From assembly GCA_934434905.1 (NCBI GenBank), contig CAKSAI010000174.1, forward strand, positions 1 to 6,792: 6,792 nucleotides of DNA. The letters run 5' to 3'. Shown here piece by piece: positions 1 to 4,916 of the stretch (positions are counted from its first letter, which is position 1; every line of letters begins with the position of its first letter). The stretch is from an uncultured Lachnospiraceae bacterium (lineage in GTDB: Bacteria > Bacillota > Clostridia > Lachnospirales > Lachnospiraceae). The notes beneath the pieces were generated by a model, which worked only from the letters and a program-made list of their open reading frames with translations, was not told the DNA's origin and made no database searches. A program made the translations under genes and the position numbers.

Positions 1-807
1 GCAAAACACTGTACTACTGCTATAATTCAAACGCTCTGATATCTCCTGCACCTTCATATCTGAATTTATTAATAATTTTTTACTTTCTGCGATACGGCAT
101 TCAGAAACAAACTGCATCAATGGTTGTCCCGTTGTTTTTTTAAACAAATGTGAGATATAGGAACGGCTTATATGTAAACTGCTTGATATTTCTTCCAATG
201 AAAGTGCTTCCCATGTAGTAGTATGTTCATTGATATATTCTGTAATCAGATTCAGTGTTTTTTGGGGATTATCCAAAACACTTTTCTCAGCGGGATGCTC
301 CAAAAATAGTGTCATCAAAATCTGCACCAGATTAATTGATATCCGGGCTTTGGTAAGCGGATCTGAAGGTTCGCCCTTCCCTGTTGCCGCAGGTTCGTAT
401 AGTTGGGCAGCCGATTGAAAATATCGATCAATCACAATTGCGGCATTGCTGTTAGCCAGAAGTTCAAAATGAAGTCCGCCGCGTTCTTCAAGTTGTCCCC
501 AGACAGTGTCTTCCAACCCCAGAACCTTCATCAAATCCGTAAAATATTCTTTCGATACAATAAGCTTGCTGCGTACATAGGTATCTATTTTCTCTGGATT
601 TGAAAAATGATTTTCAATTGCATTAATTATAAACACAGACCCTGAATCAATTGGGAAAATATTATCTTTTACCATAAAAAAGCCACCTTTAGACCACGTT
701 TGAATAATCTCGACACTGAGATCGTTGTGCGGTGCACAAAGGCGCATATCTTTTCCGACTACTTTGTAATCAACTTCTAATATATCTTTCATAATACGCT
801 GGCACAT
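1..807 (-). CDS. AraC-family transcriptional regulator, 3' end cut by window edge
   Basis: I translated this from the reverse complement: 269 codons are open from the ATG at 807 to base 1 with no stop, so the gene runs off the left edge. The start is set by an AAGGGGG ribosome binding site about 8 nt upstream; an ATG at 815 is followed at once by a stop. Residues about 24-90 look like the cupin-type sensing domain of AraC regulators (HNDLSVEII, GSVFIINAIENHF). Residues 91-185 form a helical linker. The DNA-binding domain starts near 186: the first helix-turn-helix is at 202-227 (LSLEEISSSLHISRSYISH, then LFKKTTG), and the second begins at 253 (VQEISERLNYSSSTVF) and is truncated. Family members usually run 25-30 residues further. 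A cytoplasmic, ligand-responsive DNA-binding protein is inferred. Such genes often sit beside sugar-use genes, but the nearest target would lie left of the window. The gene is AT-richer than proS and the kinase. Family assignment is secure; effector and targets are unknown. Confidence 0.93.
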   Translation of the reverse strand, partial: MCQRIMKDILEVDYKVVGKDMRLCAPHNDLSVEIIQTWSKGGFFMVKDNIFPIDSGSVFIINAIENHFSNPEKIDTYVRSKLIVSKEYFTDLMKVLGLEDTVWGQLEERGGLHFELLANSNAAIVIDRYFQSAAQLYEPAATGKGEPSDPLTKARISINLVQILMTLFLEHPAEKSVLDNPQKTLNLITEYINEHTTTWEALSLEEISSSLHISRSYISHLFKKTTGQPLMQFVSECRIAESKKLLINSDMKVQEISERLNYSSSTVFC

Positions 808-1100
808 AATTACATCCCCCTTCGCAAAACTTCATGTTCTATTTGTCTCATAGTATATCATTGCCTCATCTTAATAACAAGAAATTTTTGAAAAAATATC
901 CTAATTTTCCTATATAAAAAGCATTTTTGACAAACGAAAATGTAGTAATCATGAATTATTGTCTAAAAAGCTAATTATCAACAGCAGAATTAGGATATAA
1001 AATTCCTCGTAAATGTTCAAATGTCAATACATAGACAATGTTAAATATATGATATATTTTTCTTAAATTCAACAAAATATACCTTACAGGATATAAAAAT
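808..1100. other. AT-rich non-coding gap upstream of the AraC-family gene
   Basis: I find no convincing gene on either strand here. The stretch holds the predicted promoter at 852-880 and then very AT-rich sequence; bases 901-960 contain 13 G or C out of 60. Possible regulatory fragments include the direct repeat GGATATAAAA at about 993 and 1089, and a TTGACA-like hexamer on each strand (927-932 plus, 1022-1027 minus), neither with a good -10 at normal spacing. The length suggests an upstream control region for the regulator, but I cannot define an operator. Confidence 0.5.
852..880 (-). promoter_or_regulatory. Predicted sigmaA-type promoter of the AraC-family gene
   Basis: On the minus strand a TTGTTA -35 (875-880) and a TATACT -10 (852-857) are separated by 17 nt. 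Transcription would begin near 845, giving a leader of about 38 nt before the ATG at 807. The -35 differs from TTGACA at two positions, consistent with a moderate or activator-assisted promoter. It is predicted from sequence only. Confidence 0.6.
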
Positions 1101-1136
1101 CGCGCAGAATATATCTTGCAAGATATATTCTGCGCG
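1091..1136 (-). terminator. Intrinsic terminator of the proS-sugar kinase operon, built on a perfect 36-bp palindrome
   Basis: Bases 1101-1136 form a perfect palindrome: the arm CGCGCAGAATATATCTTG is followed directly by its exact reverse complement. In the minus-strand transcript it lies 39 nt beyond the kinase stop codon and is followed by ATTTTTATAT. A long GC-clamped hairpin plus a T-rich run fits rho-independent termination. Because the symmetry is complete, with no designed loop, the site could also bind a dimeric protein or act on both strands. Confidence 0.8.
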
Positions 1137-1175
1137 TGCTATTTGTATTAACTTATCATATTTGTACAAGCTTCC

Positions 1176-2147
1176 CTACTTCATCAGCCGGTCAATTTCC
1201 TCCAGGTTCGGCATAACCCGAAGCGCGCCCTTCCTGGTGGTGATGACAGAGGCCGCCGCATTGGCGAATTTCAGCATCGCCGTAAGCTTCTCTGCATCCA
1301 GCTCTTCCAGGCCGTGCTCTAATATGTAATGCAGCACACATCCGCAGAAGGTGTCGCCCGCGCCGGTAGTCTCGATGGTGGTCTCCTGAAGATAAGGAGC
1401 GACCTCCACCCGCACCTGTCCGGGCGTTCCCCAGCGATAATACGCCCTGCTGCCGTCTCTTCCCATGGAAACAAGAATCAGCGTGATGGGATATTTCTCC
1501 CGGATCTTACGAACGCCTGCATCAAAGTCTTCCTCCCCGGTAAGCCACTGGATCTCATTGTCGGATATTTTTAAAATATCGCATTTGCCAAGGCCATAGA
1601 GAACCTGCTCCTTCGCCAGCTCCAGGGAATCCCACAGCGGCTCCCGCAGGTTCGGATCGAAGGAAATGAGCGCACCCGCTTTCTTTGCGGACTCCACTGC
1701 ATACTTCGTCGCCTCCCGGACACCCGGATGGGTCATGGACAAGGTTCCGAAATGAAATATCTTCGTCTGCTCCAGCAGCTCTTCCTGAATGTCCGAGGTT
1801 GTAAGCATCATATCGGCTCCCGGATTCCGGTAGAAGGAGAAGTCCCGGTCCCCGCCCTCCTTCGTCTCAACGAAGGCCAGCGTGGTCCGGCAGTCATTGT
1901 CCACACAGAGGTTGCGTGTGTCAATGTGTACCTCCTTCAGAACCTCCTTCAGCTTATGGCCGAAAATATCATTTCCCACCTTCCCGATAAAGCCTACCTT
2001 ATGTCCTAACTTCGCCAGCATAGCCAGCACATTGCAGGGAGCCCCGCCGGGATTCGCCTCAAACAGCGTATTGCCCTGTCCGGACAATCCGTTGTCTGTC
2101 ATATCGATCAGAAGTTCCCCCAATGCGATTACATCAAATTCTTTCAT
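1176..2147 (-). CDS. PfkB-family carbohydrate kinase, probable fructokinase
   Basis: This 323-residue protein has the usual length for PfkB/ribokinase-family sugar kinases, which transfer phosphate from ATP to a sugar in the cytoplasm. Visible landmarks are the N-terminal strand DVIALGELLID, the sugar-binding GGAPCNV at 34-40, FIGKVGND at 53-60, DPNLREPLW at 164-172 and the family signature ETTGAGDTF at 259-267, which holds the anion hole and the catalytic base Asp265. DPNLR followed by LW and the ELLID start are typical of fructokinases, so fructose to fructose-6-phosphate is the best guess, not proven. The frame stays open upstream into proS, but the start at 2147 is chosen because GAGGAGGA lies 7 nt before it and homology starts there. 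Its ribosome binding site follows the proS stop directly (16-nt gap) with no promoter seen between, so it should be co-transcribed with proS and subject to the same T-box. No transporter or hydrolase gene accompanies it. Confidence 0.9.
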   Translation of the reverse strand: MKEFDVIALGELLIDMTDNGLSGQGNTLFEANPGGAPCNVLAMLAKLGHKVGFIGKVGNDIFGHKLKEVLKEVHIDTRNLCVDNDCRTTLAFVETKEGGDRDFSFYRNPGADMMLTTSDIQEELLEQTKIFHFGTLSMTHPGVREATKYAVESAKKAGALISFDPNLREPLWDSLELAKEQVLYGLGKCDILKISDNEIQWLTGEEDFDAGVRKIREKYPITLILVSMGRDGSRAYYRWGTPGQVRVEVAPYLQETTIETTGAGDTFCGCVLHYILEHGLEELDAEKLTAMLKFANAAASVITTRKGALRVMPNLEEIDRLMK

Positions 2148-2163
2148 CCTAGTGTCCTCCTCT

Positions 2164-3603
2164 TTAATACGCTTTTCCCCAGTATACCAGCTTATGAGCC
2201 GGCTTGCCGCAGCACACGCACACATCCGAAATCTGTTCCTGCTCAAAGGGCATGCAGCGGGAGGTTGCCGTGGTATCTTCCTTGATCTTGTTCTCGCAGG
2301 CTTCATCGCCGCACCACATTGCACGGATGAATCCGGGCTTATTCTCCACCGCATCCTTGAATGCCGCATAACTGCGAACATCTGTGATATGAGAATCCCG
2401 GTGTGCCTTGGCACGCGCAAACATATCCTTCTGGATAACCTCCATCAGCTCCACAGCCTTCGCGGCTGCTTCCGTAAGAGCCACCTCGATCTTCTCTCCG
2501 GTGTCCCGGCGCACGATGACGCACTTGCCGGCCTCGATATCCTTCGGTCCCAGTTCTACGCGGATAGGAATTCCACGCATCTCCTGCTCCGCGAACTTCC
2601 AGCCCGGGCTCTTGTCTGTATCGTCCAGCTTCACCCGGATCCCTGCCTTGGCCAATGCATCCTTCACTTCCTGTGCCTTCTCCAGCACACCTTCCTTCCG
2701 CTGCTGGATCGGGATCACCATCGCCTGTACCGGTGCCACCCTAGGCGGCAGCTTCAAGCCCGAATCATCACCATGTACCATGATGATGGCTCCGATCAGC
2801 CGGGTCGTCATTCCCCAGGATGTCTGGTGTACATATTGGAGCTTATTGTCTCTGTCTGTATATTGAATCTCAAATGCCCGTGCAAAGCCATCGCCAAAGT
2901 TGTGGCTGGTGCCGGACTGCAGCGCCTTACCATCGTGCATAAGCGCTTCTATGGTATAGGTGGCCTCCGCGCCTGCGAACTTCTCCTTGTCCGTCTTCCT
3001 GCCCCGAACCACCGGAATCGCCAGAAATTCTTCACAGAAATCCGCGTACACGTTCAGCATCTGAAGCGTCCGCTCCTCTGCCTCCTGCGCGGTAGCGTGC
3101 GCTGTATGTCCTTCCTGCCACAGGAATTCCCTGGAGCGCAGGAAAGGCCTGGTCTCCTTCTCCCAGCGGACTACGGAGCACCATTGATTGTATACCTTCG
3201 GCAAATCCCGGTAAGACTGGATATCATTCTTATAGAAATCACAGAACAGGGTCTCTGAGGTAGGCCGGACGCACATCCTCTCCTGAAGCGGATTCAGACC
3301 TCCCTGGGTCACCCAGGCAACCTCCGGCGCAAAGCCCTCCACATGATCCTTCTCCTTCTGCAGAAGACTCTCCGGTATAAACATCGGCATGTATACATTC
3401 TCCACGCCTGTCTCCTTAAATCTCCGATCCAGTTCCTTCTGGATATTCTCCCAGATTGCATAGCCGGCCGGCTTGATCGCCATACAGCCCTTTACACTGG
3501 TGTACTCGATCAGCTCCGCTTTCCTCACCACGTCCGTGTACCATTGTGCGAAATCGGTATCCATGGATGTGATTGCTTCCACTAACTTCTTGTCCTTTGC
3601 CAT
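2164..3603 (-). CDS. proS: Prolyl-tRNA synthetase, archaeal/eukaryotic-like type
   Basis: This 479-residue class II synthetase charges tRNA-Pro with proline using ATP. It is the short form without the editing insertion found in E. coli-type enzymes. Motif 1 spans about 44-78 (PAGYAIWENIQ through VYMPMFIP); RPTSET at 113-118 lines the active site; motif 2 is RWEKETRPFLRSREF at 146-160 followed by LWQEGHTAH; TSHNFGDGFARAF at 232-244 is the proline-site loop; motif 3 is GMTTRLIGAIIMVHGDD at 264-280. An anticodon-binding domain follows (about 290-390). The C-terminal domain carries cysteines C431, C436, C450, C462, C464 and C465, suiting the zinc-binding region of this subtype, and ends in the characteristic WGKAY with terminal Tyr. 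The start at 3603 is preferred over the ATG at 3609 because AAGGAG is about 7 nt upstream of 3603 and too close to 3609. Expression is predicted to be controlled by the T-box upstream. Complete, with no broken motif. Confidence 0.97.
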   Translation of the reverse strand: MAKDKKLVEAITSMDTDFAQWYTDVVRKAELIEYTSVKGCMAIKPAGYAIWENIQKELDRRFKETGVENVYMPMFIPESLLQKEKDHVEGFAPEVAWVTQGGLNPLQERMCVRPTSETLFCDFYKNDIQSYRDLPKVYNQWCSVVRWEKETRPFLRSREFLWQEGHTAHATAQEAEERTLQMLNVYADFCEEFLAIPVVRGRKTDKEKFAGAEATYTIEALMHDGKALQSGTSHNFGDGFARAFEIQYTDRDNKLQYVHQTSWGMTTRLIGAIIMVHGDDSGLKLPPRVAPVQAMVIPIQQRKEGVLEKAQEVKDALAKAGIRVKLDDTDKSPGWKFAEQEMRGIPIRVELGPKDIEAGKCVIVRRDTGEKIEVALTEAAAKAVELMEVIQKDMFARAKAHRDSHITDVRSYAAFKDAVENKPGFIRAMWCGDEACENKIKEDTTATSRCMPFEQEQISDVCVCCGKPAHKLVYWGKAY

Positions 3604-3627
3604 GATCATTCTCCTTATTGATAAAAT

Positions 3628-3665
3628 AAAAAAGCCCCCTATCCCTCCAAAAAGGGACCGGGAAC
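3628..3665 (-). terminator. Regulated intrinsic terminator of the T-box leader
   Basis: In the minus-strand transcript TCCCT (3653-3657) pairs with AGGGA (3642-3646) around a TTTTGG loop. Below that, CCC (3660-3662) pairs with GGG (3637-3639), with two U-G pairs and a closing G-C pair, separated from the upper stem by one mismatch. Six T residues (3628-3633) follow immediately. The upper stem shares its 5' arm with the antiterminator, giving mutually exclusive folds. Confidence 0.85.
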
Positions 3666-3779
3666 CCGGCGGTACCACCCTTATTAATGCTGCGCGGCAC
3701 ATATCCTGCTGCCGCCGTCACATTCACTCTTCCTCCGTTAACGCCGGAATACGTCATAGTTTCTATGAAGCTCCAAGGC

Positions 3780-3782
3780 GGG
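3780..3782 (-). promoter_or_regulatory. T-box specifier codon CCC (proline)
   Basis: In the Stem I specifier loop the transcript reads GAA-CCC-GCC-TTGGAGC. By the usual register (GAA, then the specifier triplet, then a purine) the codon is CCC, proline, matching the downstream synthetase. Shifting one base gives CCG, also proline, so the amino-acid assignment does not depend on the exact register. Confidence 0.85.
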
Positions 3783-3873
3783 TTCTGGATATTCCGAACA
3801 GAGATCTCACACCAATGATCTCCTCTCTGGGGTTCTTTCCATCCGTACTGTTCCTCTTCATCGCTGTGTGTCT

Positions 3874-3903
3874 ATTCTATGACAGGAAAAGGTGCTTTGT
3901 CAA
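3874..3903 (-). promoter_or_regulatory. SigmaA-type promoter of the T-box-proS-kinase operon
   Basis: On the minus strand a perfect TTGACA -35 (3898-3903) and a TAGAAT -10 (3874-3879) are separated by 18 nt. Transcription would begin near 3867, just ahead of T-box Stem I, giving a leader of about 264 nt. The placement fits the RNA structure. The start site itself is predicted. Confidence 0.8.
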
Positions 3904-3912
3904 GCCCCTTTT
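3887..3912. repeat. Imperfect inverted repeat across the -35 of the proS promoter
   Basis: Arms AAAAGGTGCTT (3887-3897) and AAGCCCCTTTT (3902-3912) are complementary at 10 of 11 positions around a 4-nt centre, and the -35 hexamer sits in the middle. It could be an operator or a plus-strand hairpin that ends in a T run, but no plus-strand gene exists here to need a terminator. Chance is possible. Confidence 0.35.
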
Positions 3913-3959
3913 TTCACAGCTTCCAGACGTTTCCGGAGTGACTTACCAAGCGCATATTA

Positions 3960-4004
3960 AGAAACGGATTGGAAACCATCTCTAATGATTTCCAATCCGT
4001 TTCT
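3960..4004 (-). terminator. Hairpin terminator of the surface-protein operon
   Basis: GAAACGGATTGGAAA (3961-3975) and its exact reverse complement (3989-4003) form a 15-bp stem, 16 bp with the flanking A-T pair, around a 13-nt loop. It starts 34 nt after the stop codon of the membrane-anchored gene. In the minus-strand transcript it ends in TTTCTTAATAT, a weak T-tract, so termination may be incomplete. It separates the surface operon from the proS promoter. Confidence 0.65.
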
Positions 4005-4038
4005 ACATTGATCTAAAATGTATCCCGCTTGAATATGT

Positions 4039-4899
4039 TTATTCCTTATTATTTTTTTCCTTACTGCCTCTCTTCCGCACAAGAATTATAACGACCACCG
4101 CTGCCACTACAACTGCCAGCACAACAATAACTACTATAATCCATGGCTGGATCTGCGAGCTTGCACTCTCTGCCTGGTCACTGGCGTTATCCTTATCCTC
4201 ATTATTATTCTTCGGTATGTCCGGTTTTGTATTCTGACTGTCCGCCGGCTTATCCCCCTCATCCGGGCTCTCTGGTGTCTGGGTCTTACCCGGATCTGTT
4301 TCGGGTTCTTCCTCTCCTTCCACATAATACATAATATCTACAGGAAGGTTATCAATCCCTGACGCATCCGTGTATGCCCAGCTCCCGTCACCGTTCAGGG
4401 ATACCTTACCGATGAAGCTGACTTCCGGTCTGGTCGTCACTGTGGAAGAATCATAGAACTTATCCTGTGGGCCATAGAAATCTGAACAGAGATAATACGT
4501 CTTTCCAGCGGCAAGAGTAATATATTCCGATTTTTCAAAATAGTAATACTCAAATGTACCATCCTTGGAATCCTCATATCCCTGTACCGTGATTGGTGTA
4601 TCACGTACCAGAGAACCGTCCTCATTTACAATCAGGAACGCATGGCTGATATTTGCTCCCTTAAAATACATTCTTCCAACAGCAGTAACGGTGATATCCT
4701 TCTCACCAACCCTTATGGCTGCTCCCGCCCAGCCCTGTTCCATTGGTGCGGGATCTCCCGGTACATTCCGCTCGCCTGCAATTTCAATGGATTCTATGGC
4801 GCTTTTTCCTTTGGAAGCAGCCGATGCAGGAAGCACCATACCAACGCAAAGAACCAATGCCAGTGTAAGAACCGAGAGCCCTTGAATCAACTTTTTCAT
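4039..4899 (-). CDS. Secreted, membrane-anchored protein with one copy of the repeated surface domain
   Basis: I do not recognise a named family. The 286-residue product has a Sec signal peptide (MKKL, a hydrophobic core, then ASA with cleavage near 27-28), one extracellular domain at about 33-193, an acidic linker rich in Pro, Asp, Glu, Asn and Ser (194-248), a single membrane helix at about 251-274 and a basic tail starting RKRGSK. The domain is a diverged relative of the three repeats in the gene upstream: it shares NVPG, QGWAGAAIRVGEKDITVTAVGR, SHAFLIVNEDGSLV, KTYYLCSDFYG and DKFY, but has NLPVDIMY where the others have GWGPLD.KY. It lacks an LPXTG-like signal, so it should stay in the membrane with the domain outside. 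The start at 4899 is set by AAGGAGG 9 nt upstream and the signal peptide; the frame stays open upstream to 4962 without support. It lies 14 nt after the larger gene, so one operon is likely. Ligand unknown. Confidence 0.88.
   Translation of the reverse strand: MKKLIQGLSVLTLALVLCVGMVLPASAASKGKSAIESIEIAGERNVPGDPAPMEQGWAGAAIRVGEKDITVTAVGRMYFKGANISHAFLIVNEDGSLVRDTPITVQGYEDSKDGTFEYYYFEKSEYITLAAGKTYYLCSDFYGPQDKFYDSSTVTTRPEVSFIGKVSLNGDGSWAYTDASGIDNLPVDIMYYVEGEEEPETDPGKTQTPESPDEGDKPADSQNTKPDIPKNNNEDKDNASDQAESASSQIQPWIIVVIVVLAVVVAAVVVIILVRKRGSKEKNNKE
4321..4803 (-). repeat. Diverged fourth copy of the surface domain, in the neighbouring gene
   Basis: Residues 33-193 of the 286-residue protein align by eye with the three copies upstream: GERNVPG with APGNV.G, QGWAGAAIRVGEKDITVTAVGR with GGWAGMRITVGDKDIAVTALGR, and DFYGPQDKFYDSS with DYQGDRDKFYAGA. 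It has a longer loop after NEDGSLV and lacks the GWGPLD end motif. Confidence 0.85.
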
Positions 4900-4905
4900 A
4901 ACAAA

Positions 4906-4916
4906 TCTCCTCCTTA
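4906..4916 (-). promoter_or_regulatory. Ribosome binding site overlapping the upstream stop codon
   Basis: The minus strand reads TAAGGAGGAGA: the TAA ending the 621-residue gene (4914-4916) runs into AAGGAGG, which serves the next start at 4899. This arrangement suggests translational coupling and confirms that the two genes form one unit. Confidence 0.85.

Larger units (their letters stand above)
3628..3867 (-). promoter_or_regulatory. T-box riboswitch controlling proS (tRNA-Pro sensing)
   Basis: The transcript leader carries the T-box hallmark AAGGGTGGTACCGCC (3668-3682), whose GGTACC core base-pairs with the uncharged tRNA acceptor end in known T-boxes. Upstream it shows a Stem I pattern: GATGAAGAGGAACAGTA on the 5' side, a distal hairpin with CAGAGA paired to TCTCTG around GGTGTGAG, and the 3' side GAACCCGCCTTGGAGC. 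ATGAAG and CTTCAT can close the base of Stem I. AAGGG of the T-box can pair with CCCTT (3652-3656) as an antiterminator; the same CCCT is used by the terminator hairpin. By family knowledge, uncharged tRNA-Pro should stabilise the antiterminator and switch on proS and the kinase behind it. The 5' limit is inferred from the promoter. Confidence 0.93.

Noticed and set aside
230..603. Plus-strand short open frames
   Set aside because: They run antisense to the AraC-family gene, which has coherent domains; the plus-strand translations look random.
927..932. Plus-strand TTGACA as a promoter
   Set aside because: No acceptable -10 at 16-18 nt and no plus-strand gene downstream.
2148..2420. N-terminal extension of the sugar kinase into proS
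   Set aside because: The extension reads Arg-rich sequence unlike any kinase, overlaps proS, and a strong ribosome binding site supports the start at 2147.
1882..3258. Long plus-strand open frame of 458 codons
   Set aside because: It lies antisense to proS and the kinase, both with clear family motifs. Its translation shows no recognisable domain and it has no ribosome binding site. It is a shadow of GC-rich coding on the other strand.
3604..3702. N-terminal extension of ProRS
   Set aside because: It would translate the T-box and terminator. The start at 3603 has proper AAGGAG spacing and matches the family's N-terminus.
4039..4170. Sortase signal in the 286-residue protein
   Set aside because: There is no LPXTG-like motif before the hydrophobic segment; it looks like a plain membrane anchor.
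4845..4899. Lipoprotein signal at Cys18 of the 286-residue protein
   Set aside because: The residues before the Cys are LVL, lacking the small residue needed at -1, and a normal ASA signal-peptidase site follows.
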